Shown: in pieces, positions 37,481 to 51,400 of the stretch
Position numbering within the stretch: position 1 is the stretch's first letter
Layout: each line of letters starts with the position of its first letter
Source of the DNA: Ptiloglossa arizonensis
Taxonomy: Eukaryota; Arthropoda; Insecta; Hymenoptera; Colletidae
Assembly (NCBI RefSeq): GCF_051014685.1
Contig: NW_027479778.1
Span: forward strand, 1-64,000
Direction: 5' to 3'
Length of the DNA: 64,000 nucleotides
Translations under genes and position numbers: made by a program
The notes under the pieces: generated by a model
Databases searched by the model: none
Told to the model about the DNA's origin: nothing
What the model saw: only the letters and a program-made list of their open reading frames with translations

Positions 37481-40370
37481 TTTTGCGGATCGGTCAATCC
37501 GTTCGCGAGATATGGCAGTTTGGAGGTAAGAAACGCTTGAGAAACTCAAAATTTTCGCAGTTCTGATGCTCGAAACGAATAACTAGAACCGCCTAGGGGA
37601 AAAGTGCGCATACCGTTGTAATCGGGCGAGTTTCTACTTTCAGATGCAACAGAAATTTTGCGGAATGATCAATCCGTTCGCGAGATATGGCAGTTTGGAG
37701 ATAAGAAACGCTTGAGAAACTCAAAATTTTCGCAGTTCTGATGCTCGAACCGAATGACTAGAACGGCCTAGGGGAGAAGTACGGATACCGTTGTAATCGG
37801 GCGAGATTCTACTTTCAGATGCAACAGAAATGTTGCGGATTGATCAATCCGTTCGCGAGATATGGCAGTTTGGAGATAAGAAACGCTTTAGAAACTCAAA
37901 ATTTTCGCAGTTCTGATGCTCGAAACGAATAACTGGAACGGTCTAGGGGAAAACTACACATACCGTTGTAATCGGGCGGGTTTCTACTTCCAGATGCAAC
38001 AGAAATTTTGCGGATTGGTCAATCCGTTCGCGAGATGTGGCAGTGTGGAGGTAAGAAACGCTTGAGAAACTCAAAATTTTCGCAGTTCTGATGCTCGAAA
38101 CGAATAACTAGAACGGCCTAGGGGAAAAATGCGCATACCGTTGAAATCGGGCGAGTTTCTACTTTCAGATGCAACAGAAACTTTGCGGATTGATCAATCC
38201 GTTCGCGAGATATGGCAGTTTGGAGGTAAGAAACGCTTGAGAAACTCAAAATTTTCGCAGTTCTGATTCTCGAAACGAATAACTGGAACGGTCTAGTGGA
38301 AAACTACACATACCGTTGTAATTGGGGCGAGTTTCTACTTTCAGATGCAATAGAAATTTTGCGGATTGGTCAATCCGTTCGCGAGGTATGGCAGTTTGGA
38401 AGTATGAAACGCTTGAGAAACTCAAAATTTTCTCAGTTCTGATGCTCGAAACGAATGACTAGAACGGCCTAGGGGAGAAGTACGCATACCGTTGTAATCG
38501 GGCGAGTTTCTACTTTCAGATGCAACCGAAATTTTGCGGATTGATCAATCCGTTCGCGAGTTATGGCAGTTTGGAGATAAGAAACGCTTGAGAAACTCAA
38601 AATTTTCGCAGTTCTGATGCTCGAAACGAATGACTAGAACGGCCTAGGGGAGAAGTACGCATACCGTTGTAATCGGGCGAGTTTCTACTTTCAGATGCAA
38701 CAGAAATTATGAGGATTGGTCGATCCGTTCGCGAGATATGGCCGTTTGGATGTAAGAAACGCTTGAGAAACTCAAAATTTTCGCAGTTCTGATGCTCGAA
38801 ACGAATAACTAGACGGCCTAGGGGAAAAGTGCGCATACCGTTGTAATCGGGCGAGTTTCTACTTTCAGAAGCAACAGAAATTTTGCGGATTGGTCAATCC
38901 GTTCGCGAGATATGGCAGTTTGGAGGTAAGAAACGCTTGAGAAACTCAAAATTTTCGCAGTTCTGATGCTCGAAATGAATAACTAGAACGGCCTAGGGGA
39001 GAAGTACGCATACCGTTGTAATTGGTCGACTTTCTACTTTCAGATGCAACAGAAATTTTGCGGATTGATCAATCCGTTCGCGAGATATGGCAGTTTGGAA
39101 ATAAGAAACGCTTGCGAAACTCAAAATTTTCGCAGTTCTGATGCTAGAAACGAGTAACTAGAACGGCCTAGGGGAAAAGTACGCATACCGTTGTAATCGA
39201 GCGAGTATCTACTTTCAGATGCAACAGAAATTTTGCGGATTGGTCAATCCGTTCGCGAGATATGGCAGTTTGGAGGTAAGATACGCTTGAGAAACTCAAA
39301 ATTTGCGCAGTTCTGATGCTTGAAACGAATAACTAGAACGGCCTAGGGGAAAAGTGCGCATACCGTTGTAATCGGGCGAGTTTCTACTTCCAGATGCAAC
39401 AGAAATTTTGCGGATTCATCAATCCGTTCTCGAGATATGGCAGTTTGGATGTAAGAAGCGCTTGAGAAACTCAAAATTTTCGCAGTTCTGATGCTCGAAA
39501 CGAATAACTGGAACGGCCTAGGGGAAAAGTGCGCATATCGTTGTAATCGGGCGAGTTTCTACATTCAAATGCAACAGAAATTTTGCGGATCGGTCAATCC
39601 GTTCGCGAGATATGGCAGTTTGAAGGTAAGAAACGCTTGAGAAACTCAAAATTTGCTCAGTTCTGATGCTTGAAACGAATAACTCGAACGGCCTAGGGGA
39701 AAAGTGGGCATTCCGTTGTAATCGGGCGAGTTTCTACCTTCAGATGCAACAGAAATTTTGCGGAATGATCAATCCGTTCGCGAGATATGGCAGTTTGGAG
39801 ATAAGAAACGCTTTAGAAACTCAACATTTTCGCAGTTCTGATGCTCGAAACGAATGACTAGAACGGCCTTGGGGAGAAGTACGGATACTGTTGTAATCGG
39901 GCGAGATTCCACTTTCAGATGCAACAGAAATGTTGCGGATTGATCAATCCGTTCGCGAGATATGGCAGTTTGGAGATAAGAAACGCTTTAGAAACTCAAA
40001 ATTTTCGCAGTTCTGATGTTCGAAACGAATAACTAGAACGGCCCAGGGGAAAAGTGCGCATATCGTTGTAATCGGGCGAGTTTCTACATTCAAATGCAAC
40101 AGAAATTTTGCGGATTGTTCAATCCGTTCGCGAGATATGGCAGTTTGGAGGTAAGAAACGCTTGAGAAACTCAAAATTTTCGCAGTTCTGATGCTCGAAA
40201 CGAATAACTAGAACGGCCTAGGGGAAAAGTACGCATACCGATGTAATCGGGCGAGTTTCTACTTTCAGATGCAACAGAAATTTTGCGGATTGGTCTATCC
40301 GTTCGCGAGATATGGCAGTTTGGAAGTAAGAAACGCTTGAGAAACTCAAAATTTTCGCAGTTCTGATGCT
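37480..40370 (+). repeat. 17-monomer HOR (2,975 bp), copy 1
   Basis: Paired with 40,455-43,360 at an offset of 2,975 bp. Diagnostic pairs include tagaaccgcc (about 37,585 and 40,560), ctcgaaccgaatgac (about 37,744 and 40,719), ggcgggtttctacttcc, ggcagtgtggagg, aattggggcgag, ggaagtatgaaacg with tttctcag, the gagttatggc form, and gggcattccg (about 39,707 and 42,684). Single-base differences are rare outside the damaged part of copy 2. Confidence 0.85.
39711..39727 (+). other. CENP-B-box-like motif, 'ttccg' variant (8 of 9 essential bases)
   Basis: Here gggcattccg replaces gcataccg. The change restores the first essential T of the CENP-B box but not the second, again giving 8 of 9 essential bases. 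The same variant is seen near 42.69, 44.97, 45.50 and 47.25 kb. I found no monomer that combines it with the tatcg change to give a complete core. Confidence 0.38.
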
Positions 40371-40454
40371 CGAAACGAATAACTAGAACGGCCTAGGGGA
40401 AAAGTACGCATACCGTTGTAATCGGGCGAGTTTCTACTTTCAGATGCAACAGAA

Positions 40455-43360
40455 ATTTTGCGGATCGGTCAATCCGTTCGCGAGATATGGCAGTTTGGAG
40501 GTAAGAAACGCTTGAGAAACTCAAAATTTTCGCAGTTCTGATGCTCGAAACGAATAACTAGAACCGCCTAGGGGAAAAGTGCGCATACCGTTGTAATCGG
40601 GCGAGTTTCTACTTTCAGATGCAACAGAAATTTTGCGGAATGATCAATCCGTTCGCGAGATATGGCAGTTTGGAGATAAGAAACGCTTGAGAAACTCAAA
40701 ATTTTCGCAGTTCTGATGCTCGAACCGAATGACTAGAACGGCCCTAGGGGAGAAGTACGGATACCGTTGTAATCGGGCGAGATTCTACTTTCAGATGCAA
40801 CAGAAATGTTGCGGATTGATCAATCCGTTCGCGAGATATGGCAGTTTGGAGATAAGAAACGCTTTAGAAACTCAAAATTTCGCAGTTCTGATGCTCGAAA
40901 CGAATAACTGGAACGGTCTAGGGGAAAACTACACATACCGTTGTAATCGGGCGGGTTTCTACTTCCAGATGCAACAGAAATTTTGCGGATTGGTCAATCC
41001 GTTCGCGAGATGTGGCAGTGTGGAGGTAAGAAACGCTTGAGAAACTCAAAATTTTCGCAGTTCTGATGCTCGAAACGAATAACTAGAACGGCCTAGGGGA
41101 AAAATGCGCATACCGTTGAAATCGGGCGAGTTTCTACTTTCAGATGCAACAGAAACTTTGCGGATTGATCAATCCGTTCGCGAGATATGGCAGTTTGGAG
41201 GTAAGAAACGCTTGAGAAACTCAAAATTTTCGGAGTTCTGATTCTCGAAACGAATAACTGGAACGGTCTAGTGGAAAACTACACATACCGTTGTAATTGG
41301 GGCGAGTTTCTACTTTCAGATGCAATAGAAATTTTGCGGATTGGTCAATCCGTTCGCGAGGTATGGCAGTTTGGAAGTATGAAACGCTTGAGAAACTCAA
41401 AATTTTCTCAGTTCTGATGCTCGAAACGAATGACTAGAATGGCCTAGGGGAGAAGTACGCATACCGTTGTAATCGGGCGAGTTTCTACTTTCAGATGCAA
41501 CCGAAATTTTGCGGATTGATCAATCCGTTCGCGAGTTATGGCAGTTTGGAGATAAGAAACGCTTGAGAAACTCAAAATTTTCGCAGTTCTGATGCTCGAA
41601 ACGAATGACTAGAACGGCCTAGGGGAGAAGTACGCATACCGTTGTAATCGGGCGAGTTTCTACTTTCAGATGCAACAGAAATTATGAGGATTGGTCGATC
41701 CGTTCGCGAGATATGTCCGTTTGGATGTAAGAAACGCTTGAGAAACTCAAAATTTTCGCAGTTCTGATGCTCGAAACGAATAACTAGACGGCCTAGGGGA
41801 AAAGTGCGCATACCGTTGTAATCGGGCGAGTTTCTACTTTCAGAAGCAACAGAAATTTTGCGGATTGGTCAATCCGTTCGCGAGATATGGCAGTTTGGAG
41901 GTAAGAAACGCTTGAGAAACTCAAAATTTTCGCAGTTCTGATGCTCGAAATGAATAACTAGAACGGCCTAGGGGAGAAGTACGCATACCGTTGTAATTGG
42001 TCGACTTTCTACTTTCAGATGCAACAGAAATTTTGCGGATTGATCAATCCGTTCGCGAGATATGGCAGTTTGGAAATAAGAAACGCTTGCGAAACTCAAA
42101 ATTTTCGCAGTTCTGATGCTAGAAACGAGTAACTAGAACGGCCTAGGGGAAAAGTACGCATACCGTTGTAATCGAGCGAGTATCTACTTTCAGATGCAAC
42201 AGAAATTTTGCGGATTGGTCAATCCGTTCGCGAGATATGGCAGTTTGGAGGTAAGAAACGCTTGAGAAACTCAAAATTTGCGCAGTTCTGATGCTTGAAA
42301 CGAATAACTAGAACGGCCTAGGGAAAAGTGCGCATACCGTTGTAATCGGGCGAGTTTCTACTTCCAGATGCAACAGAAATTTTTGCGGATCATCAATCCG
42401 TTCGCGAGATATGGCAGTTTGTGATGTAAGAAGCGCTTGAGAAACTCAAATTTTCGCAGTTTCTGATGCTCGAAACGAATAACTGGAACGTCCTAGGGGG
42501 AAAAAGTGCGCATATCGTTGTATCGGGCGAGTTTCTACATTCAAATGCAACAGAAAATTTTGCGATCGGTCAATCCGTTCGCGAGATATGGCAGTTTGAA
42601 GGTAAGAAACGCTTGAGAAACTCAAAATTTGCTCAGGTTCTGATGCTTGAAACGAATAACTCGAACGGCCTAGGGGAAAAGTGGGCATTCCGTTGTAAGT
42701 CGGCGAGTTTCTACCTTCAGATGCAACAGAAATTTTGCGGAATGATCAATCCGTTCGCGAGATATGGCAGTGTTTTGGAGATGAAGAAACGCTTTAGAAA
42801 CTCAAAATTTTCGCAGTTCTGATGCTCGAAACGAATGACTAGAACGGCCTTGGGGAGAAGTACGGATACTGTTGTAATCGGCGAGATTCCACTTTCAGAT
42901 GCAACAGAAATGTTGCGGATTGATCAATCCGTTCGCGTGAGATATGGCAGTTTGGAGATAAGAACGCTTAGAAAACTCAAAATGTTCGCAGTTCTGATGT
43001 TCGAAACGAATACTAGAACGGCCCAGGGGAAAAGTGCGCATATCGTTGTAATCGGGCGAGTTTCTACATCAAATTGCAACAGAAATTTTGCGGATTGGTT
43101 CAATCCGTTCGCGAGATATGGCAGGTTTGGAGGTAAGAAACGCTTGAGAAACTCAAAATTTTCGCAGTCTGATGCTCGAAACGAAATAACTAGAACTGGC
43201 CTAGGGGAAAAGTACGCATACCGATGTAATCGGGCGAGTTTCTACTTTCAGATTGCAACAGAAATTTTGCGGATTGGTCTATCCGTTCGCGAGATATGGC
43301 AGTTTGGAAGTAATGAAACGCTTGAGAAACTCAAAATTTTCGCAGGTTCTGATGCTCGAA
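40455..43360 (+). repeat. 17-monomer HOR, copy 2, with a degraded end
   Basis: Colinear with copy 1 up to about 42,300 with very few changes (a 1-bp insertion in cggccctagg near 40,741, and a 1-bp loss in caaaatttcgc near 40,877). After 42,300 the match continues but with many single-base indels. Parts of the same unit occur a third time in clean form at 45.09-46.2 kb with an internal deletion. Confidence 0.83.
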
Positions 43361-43800
43361 ACGAATAACTAGAACGGCCTAGGGGAAAAGTACGCATACC
43401 GATGTATCGAGCGAGTTTCTCTACTTTCAGATGCAACAGAAATTTTGCGGATTGGTCTATCCGTTCGCGAGATATGGCAGTTTGGAAGTAAGAAACGGCT
43501 TGAGAAACTCAAAATTTCGCAGTTCTGATGCTCGAAACGAATAACTAGAACGGCCTAGGGGAAAAGTACGCATACCGTTGTAATCGGGCGAGTTCTACTT
43601 TCAGATGCAACAGAAATTTTGCGGATTGATCAATCCGTTCGCGAGATATGGCAGTTTGGGAGATAAGAAACGCTTGAGAAACTCAAATTTTCGCAGTTCT
43701 GATGCTCGAAAACGAATGACTAGAACGGTCCTAGGGGAGAAGTACGCGATACCGTTGTAATCGGGCGAGTTTCTACTTTTCAGATGCAACAGAAATTATG
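42300..43800 (+). other. Indel-dense patch 1 (probable unpolished consensus)
   Basis: About every 30-60 bases there is a private 1-3 bp gain or loss, such as cctagggaaaag, cagtttctgatg, gtcctaggggggaaaaag, gcgatcggtc, gtaagtcggcg, ggcagtgttttggag and cgcgtgagatatgg. The clean sister copies at 39.4-40.4 kb and 45.4-46.5 kb have none of these. Most substitutions match the sisters, so the excess is specific to indels. The patch ends abruptly near 43,800. Longer apparent reading frames here arise only from these frame shifts. Confidence 0.8.
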
Positions 43801-46800
43801 AGGATTGGTCAATCAGTTCGCGAGATATGGCCGTTTGGATGTAAGAAACGCTTGAGAAACTCAAAATTTTCGCTGTTCTGATGCTCGAAACGAATAACTA
43901 GACGGCCTAGGGGAAAAGTGCGCATACCGTTGTAATCGGGCGAGTTTCTACTTTCAGAAGCAACAGAAATTTTGCGGATTGGTCAATCCGTTCGCGAGAT
44001 ATGGCAGTTTGGAGGTAAGAAACGCTTGAGAAACTCAAAATTTTCGCAGTTCTGATGCTCGAAATGAATAACTAGAACGGCCCAGGGGAGTAGTACCCAT
44101 ACCGTTGTAATTGGTCGACTTTCTACTTTCAGATGCAACAGAAATTTTGCGGATTGATCAATCCGTTCGCGAGATATGGCAGTTTGGAAATAAGAAACGC
44201 TTGAGAAACTCAAAATTTTCGCAGTTCTGATGCTAGAAACGAGTAACTAGAACGGCCTAGGGGAAAAGTACGCATACCGTTGTAATCGAGCGAGTTTCTA
44301 CTTTCAGATGCAACAGAAATTTTGCGGATTCATCAATCCGTTCGCGAGATATGGCAGTCTGGATGTAAGAAACGCTTGAGAAACTCGAAATTTTCGCAGT
44401 TCTGATGCTCGAAACGAATAACTGGAACGTCCTAGGGGAAAACTACACATACCGTTGTAATCGGGCGAGTCTCTACTTTCAGATGCAACAGAAATTTTGC
44501 GGATTGGTCAATACGTTCGCGAGATATGGCAGTTTGGAGGTAAGAAACGCTTGAGAAACTCAAAATTTGCGCAGTTCTGATGCTTGAAACGAATAACTAG
44601 AACGGCCTAGGGGAAAACTACACATACCGTTGTAATCGGGCGAGTTTCTACTTTCAGATGCAACAGAAATTTTGCGGATCGGTCAATCCGTTCGCGAGAT
44701 ATGGCAGTTTGGAGATAAGAAACGCTTGAGAAACTCAAAATTTTCGCAGTTCTGATGCTCGAAACGAATGACTAGAACGGCCTAGGGGAGAAGTACGTAT
44801 ACCGTTGTAATCGGGCGAGATTCTACTTTCAGATGCAACAGAAATGTTGCGGACTGATCAATCCGTTCGCGAGATATGGCAGTTTGGAGATAAGAAACGC
44901 TTGAGAAACTCAAAATTTGCTCAGTTCTGATGCTTGAAACGAATAACTCGAACGGCCTAGGGGAAAAGTGGGCATTCCGTTGTAATCGGGCGAGTTTCTA
45001 CTTTCAGATGCAACAGAAATTTTGCGGAATGATCAATCCGTTCGCGAGATATGGCAGTTTGGAGATAAGAAACGCTTGAGAAACTCAAAATTTTCGCAGT
45101 TCTGATGCTCGAAACGAATGACTAGAACGGCCTAGGGGAGAAGTACGCATACCGTTGTAATCGGGCGAGTTTCTACTTTCAGATGCAACAGAAATTATGA
45201 GGATTGGTCGATCCGTTCGCGAGATATGTCCGTTTGGATGTAAGAAACGCTTGAGAAACTCAAAATTTTCGCAGTTCTGATGCTCGAAACGAATAACTAG
45301 ACGGCCTAGGGGAAAAGTGCGCATACCGTTGTAATCGGGCGAGTTTCTACATTCAAATGCAACAGAAATTTTGCGGATCGGTCAATCCGTTCGCGAGATA
45401 TGGCAGTTTGAAGGTAAGAAACGCTTGAGAAACTCAAAATTTGCTCAGTTCTGATGCTTGAAACGAATAACTCGAACGGCCTAGGGGAAAAGTGGGCATT
45501 CCGTTGTAATCGGGCGAGTTTCTACCTTCAGATGCAACAGAAATTTTGCGGAATGATCAATCCGTTCGCGAGATATGGCAGTTTGGAGATAAGAAACGCT
45601 TTAGAAACTCAAAATTTTCGCAGTTCTGATGCTCGAAACGAATGACTAGAACGGCCTTGGGGAGAAGTACGGATACTGTTGTAATCGGGCGAGATTCCAC
45701 TTTCAGATGCAACAGAAATGTTGCGGATTGATCAATCCGTTCGCGAGATATGGCAGTTTGGAGATAAGAAACGCTTTAGAAACTCAAAATTTTCGCAGTT
45801 CTGATGTTCGAAACGAATAACTAGAACGGCCCAGGGGAAAAGTGCGCATATCGTTGTAATCGGGCGAGTTTCTACATTCAAATGCAACAGAAATTTTGCG
45901 GATTGTTCAATCCGTTCGCGAGATATGGCAGTTTGGAGGTAAGAAACGCTTGAGAAACTCAAAATTTTCGCAGTTCTGATGCTCGAAACGAATAACTAGA
46001 ACGGCCTAGGGGAAAAGTACGCATACCGATGTAATCGGGCGAGTTTCTACTTTCAGATGCAACAGAAATTTTGCGGATTGGTCTATCCGTTCGCGAGATA
46101 TGGCAGTTTGGAAGTAAGAAACGCTTGAGAAACTCAAAATTTTCGCAGTTCTGATGCTCGAAACGAATAACTAGAACGGCCTAGGGGAAAAGTACGCATA
46201 CCGATGTAATCGAGCGAGTTTCTACTTTCAGATGCAACAGAAATTTTGCGGATTGGTCTATCCGTTCGCGAGATATGGCAGTTTGGAAGTAAGAAACGCT
46301 TGAGAAACTCAAAATTTTCGCAGTTCTGATGCTCGAAACGAATAACTAGAACGGCCTAGGGGAAAAGTACGCATACCGTTGTAATCGGGCGAGTTTCTAC
46401 TTTCAGATGCAACAGAAATTTTGCGGATTGATCAATCCGTTCGCGAGATATGGCAGTTTGGAGATAAGAAACGCTTGAGAAACTCAAAATTTTCGCAGTT
46501 CTGATGCTCGAAACGAATGACTAGAACGGCCTAGGGGAGAAGTACGCATACCGTTGTAATCGGGCGAGTTTCTACTTTCAGATGCAACAGAAATTATGAG
46601 GATTGGTCAATCAGTTCGCGAGATATGGCCGTTTGGATGTAAGAAACGCTTGAGAAACTCAAAATTTTCGCTGTTCTGATGCTCGAAACGAATAACTAGA
46701 CGGCCTAGGGGAAAAGTGCGCATACCGTTGTAATCGGGCGAGTTTCTACTTTCAGAAGCAACAGAAATTTTGCGGATTGGTCAATCCGTTCGCGAGATGT

Positions 46801-48420
46801 GGCAGTTTGGAGGTAAGAAACGCTTGAGAAACGCAAAATTTTCGCAGTTCTGAAGCTCGAAACGAATAACTGGAACGGCCTAGGGGAAAACTACACATAC
46901 CGTTGTAATCGGGCGAGTTTCTACTTTCAGATGCAACAGAAATTTTGCGGATTGGTCAATCCGTTCGCGAGATATGGCAGTTTGGAAGTAAGAAACGCTT
47001 GAGAAACTCAAAATTTTCGCTGTTCTGATGCTCGAAACGAATAACTAGACGGCCTAGGGGAAAAGTGCGCATACCGTTGTAATCGGGCGAGTTTCTACTT
47101 TCAGATGCAACAGAAATGTTGCGGACTGATCAATCCGTTCGCGAGATATGGCAGTTTGGAGATAAGAAACGCTTGAGAAACTCAAAATTTGCTCAGTTCT
47201 GATGCTTGAAACGAATAACTCGAACGGCCTAGGGGAAAAGTGGGCATTCCGTTGTAATCGGGCGAGTTTCTACTTTCAGATGCAACAGAAATTTTGCGGA
47301 ATGATCAATCCGTTCGCGAGATATGGCAGTTTGGAGATAAGAAACGCTTTAGAAACTCAAAATTTTCGCAGTTCTGATGCTCGAAACGAATGACTAGAAC
47401 GGCCTTGGGGAGAAGTACGGATACTGTTGTAATCGGGCGAGATTCCACTTTCAGATGCAACAGAAATGTTGCGGATTGATCAATCCGTTCGCGAGATATG
47501 GCAGTTTGGAGATAAGAAACGCTTTAGAAACTCAAAATTTTCGCAGTTCTGATGTTCGAAACGAATAACTAGAACGGCCCAGGGGAAAAGTGCGCATATC
47601 GTTGTAATCGGGCGAGTTTCTACATTCAAATACAACAGAAATTTTGCGGATTGTTCAATCCGTTCGCGAGATATGGCAGTTTGGAGGTAAGAAACGCTTG
47701 AGAAACTCAAAATTTTCGCAGTTCTGATGCTCGAAACGAATAACTAGAACGGCCTAGGGGAAAAGTACGCATACCGATGTAATCGGGCGAGTTTCTACTT
47801 TCAGATGCAACAGAAATTTTGCGGATTGGTCTATCCGTTCGCGAGATATGGCAGTTTGGAAGTAAGAAACGCTTGAGAAACTCAAAATTTTCGCAGTTCT
47901 GATGCTCGAAACGAATAACTAGAACGGCCTAGGGGAAAAGTACGCATACCGTTGTAATCGGGCGAGTTTCTACTTTCAGATGCAACAGAAATTTTGCGGA
48001 TTGATCAATCCGTTCGCGAGATATGGCAGTTTGGAGATAAGAAACGCTTGAGAAACTCAAAATTTTCGCAGTTCTGATGCTCGAAACGAATGACTAGAAC
48101 GGCCTAGGGGAGAAGTACGCACACCGTTGTAATCGGGCGAGTTTCTACTTTCAGATGCAACAGAAATTATGAGGATTGGTCAATCAGTTCGCGAGATATG
48201 GCCGTTTGGATGTAAGAAACGCTTGAGAAACTCAAAATTTTCGCTGTTCTGATGCTCGAAACGAATAACTAGACGGCCTAGGGGAAAAGTGCGCATACCG
48301 TTGTAATCGGGCGAGTTTCTACTTTCAGAAGCAACAGAAATTTTGCGGATTGGTCAATCCGTTCGCGAGATGTGGCAGTTTGGAGGTAAGAAACGATTGA
48401 GAAACTCAAAATTTTCGCAG
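43400..48420 (+). repeat. Rearranged derivatives of the 17-monomer unit
   Basis: This stretch re-uses monomers of the 37.5-43.4 kb unit in altered order. Bases 43.43-44.0 kb match 46.24-46.8 kb (about 16 monomers apart) through atcgagcgag, attatgagg, caatcagttcgcg and tcgctgttctg. Bases 45.45-46.2 kb match 39.67-40.4 kb (offset 5,788 bp) and 47.20-47.9 kb (offset about 1,748 bp). The tagacggcc 1-bp deletion form occurs near 43,902, 45,298, 46,697, 47,046 and 48,270. Confidence 0.78.
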
Positions 48421-51400
48421 TTCTGATGCTCGAAACGAATAACTAGAACGGCCTAGGGGAAAAATGCGCATACCGTTGAAATCGGGCGAGTTTCTACTTT
48501 CAGATGCAACAGAAACTTTGCGGATTGATCAATCCGTTCGCGAGATATGGCAGTTTGGAGGTAAGAAACGCTTGAGAAACTCAAAATTTTCGCAGTTCTG
48601 ATGCTCGAAACGAATAACTGGAACGGTCTAGTGGAAAACTACACATACCGCTGTAATTGGGGCGAGTTTCTACTTCCAGATGCAATAGAAATTTTGCGGA
48701 TTGGTCAATCCGTTCGCGAGATATGGCAGTTTGGAAGTAAGGAACGCTTGAGAAACTCAAAATTTTCGCAGTTCTGATGCTCAAAACGAATGACTAGAAC
48801 GGCCTAGGGGAGAAGTACGCATACCGTTGTAATCGGGCGAGATTCTATTTTCAGATGCAACCGAAATTTTGCGGATTGATCAATCCGTTCGCGAGTTATG
48901 GCAGTTTGGAGATAAGAAACGCTTGAGAAACTCAAAATTTTCGCAGTTCTGATGCTCGAAACGAATGACTAGAACGGCCTAGGGGAGAAGAACGCATACC
49001 GTTGTAATCGGGCGAGTTTCTACTTTCAGATGCAACAGAAATTATGAGGATTGGTCAATCCGTTCGCGAGATATGGCCGTTTGGATGTAAGAAACGCTTG
49101 AGAAACTCAAAATTTTCGCAGTTCTGATGCTAGAAACGAGTAACTAGAACGGCCTAGGGGAAAAGTACGCATACCGTTGTAATCGAGCGAGTATCTACTT
49201 TCAGCTGCAACAGAAATTTTGCGGATTGGTCAAGCCGTTCGCGAGATATGGCAGTTTGGAGGTAAGAAACGCTTGAGAAACTCAAAATTTGCGCAGTTCT
49301 GATGCTTGAAACGAATAACTAGAACGGCCTAGGGGGAAAGTGCGCATACCGTTGTAATCGGGCGAGTTTCTACTTCCAGATGCAACAGAAATTTTGCGGA
49401 TTCATCAATCCGTTCGCGAGATATGGCAGTTTGGATGTAAGAAACGCTTGAGAAACTCGAAATTTTCGCAGTTCTGATGCTCCAAACGAATAACTGGAAC
49501 GTCCTAGGGGAAAACTACACATACCGTTGTAATCGGGCGAGTCTCTACTTTCAGATGCAACAGAAATTTTGCGGATTGGTCAATACGTTCGCGAGATATG
49601 GTAGTTTGGAGGTAAGAAGCGCTTGAGAAACTCAAAATTTTCGCAGTTCTGATGTTCGAAACGAATAACTAGAACGGCCCAGGGGAAAAGTGCGCATATC
49701 GATGTAATCGGGCGAGCTTCTACATTCAAATGCAACAGAAATTTTGCGGATTGTTCAATCCGTTCGCGAGATATGGCAGTTTGGAGGTAAGAAACGCTTG
49801 AGAAACTCAAAATTTTCGCAGTTCTGATGCTCGAAACGAATAACTAGAACGGCCTAGGGGAAAAGTACGCATACCGATGTAATCGGGCGAGTTTCTACTT
49901 TCAGATGCAACAGAAATTTTGCGGATTGGTCTATCCGTTCGCGAGATATGGCAGTTTGGAAGTAAGAAACGCTTGAGAAACTCAAAATTTTCGCAGTTCT
50001 GATGCTCGAAACGAATAACTAGAACGGCCTAGGGGAAAAGTACGCATACCGTTGTAATCGGGCGAGTTTCTACTTTCAGATGCAACAGAAATTTTGCGGA
50101 TTGATCAATCCGTTCGCGAGATATGGCAGTTTGGAGATAAGAAACGCTTGAGAAACTCAAAATTTTCGCAGTTCTGATGCTCGAAACGAATGACTAGAAC
50201 GGCCCAGGGGAGAAGTACCCATACCGTTGTAATTGGTCGACTTTCTACTTTCAGATGCAACAGAAATTTTGCGGATTGATCAATCCGTTCGCGAGATATG
50301 GCAGTTTGGAAATAAGAAACGCTTGAGAAACTCAAAATTTTCGCAGTTCTGATGCTAGAAACGAGTAACTAGAACGGCCTAGGGGAAAAGTACGCATACC
50401 GTTGTAATCGAGCGAGTTTCTACTTTCAGATGCAACAGAAATTTTGCGGATTGATCAATCCGTTCGCGAGTTATGGCAGTTTGGAGATAAGAAACGCTTG
50501 AGAAACTCAAAATTTTCGCAGTTCTGATGCTCGAAATGAATAACTAGAACGGCCCAGGGGAGAAGTACCCATACCGTTGTAATTGGTCGACTTTCTACTT
50601 TCAGATGCAACAGAAATTTTGCGGATTGATCAATCCGTTCGCGAGATATGGCAGTTTGGAAATAAGAAACGCTTGAGAAACTCAAAATTTTCGCAGTTCT
50701 GATGCTAGAAACGAGTAACTAGAACGGCCTAGGGGAAAAGTACGCATACCGTTGTAATCGGGCGAGTTTCTACTTTCAGATGCAACAGAAATTTTGCGGA
50801 TTCATCAATCCGTTCGCGAGATATGGCAGTTTGGATGTAAGAAACGCTTGAGAAACTCGAAATTTTCGCAGTTCTGATGCTCGAAACGAATAACTGGAAC
50901 GTCCTAGGGGAAAACTACACATACCGTTGTAATCGGGCGAGTCTCTACTTTCAGATGCAACAGAAATTTTGCGGATTGGTCAATACGTTCGCGAGATATG
51001 GCAGTTTGGAGGTAAGAAACGCTTGAGAAACTCAAAATTTGCGCAGTTCTGATGCTTGAAACGAATAACTAGAACGGCCTAGGGGAAAACTACACATACC
51101 GTTGTAATCGGGCGAGTTTCTACTTTCAGATGCAACAGAAATTTTGCGGATCGGTCAATCCGTTCGCGAGATATGGCAGTTTGGAGATAAGAAACGCTTG
51201 AGAAACTCAAAATTTTCGCAGTTCTGATGCTCGAAACGAATGACTAGAACGGCCTAGGGGAGAAGTACGGATACCGTTGTAATCGGGCGAGATTCTACTT
51301 TCAGATGCAACAGAAATGTTGCGGACTGATCAATCCGTTCGCGAGATATGGCAGTTTGGAGATAAGAAACGCTTTAGAAACTCAAAATTTTCGCAGTTCT

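Noticed and set aside
42835..43368. 177-codon plus-strand frame, the longest in the window
   Set aside because: It exists only because indels in the damaged patch at 42.3-43.8 kb shift the frame past normal stops. The clean sister copies are closed.
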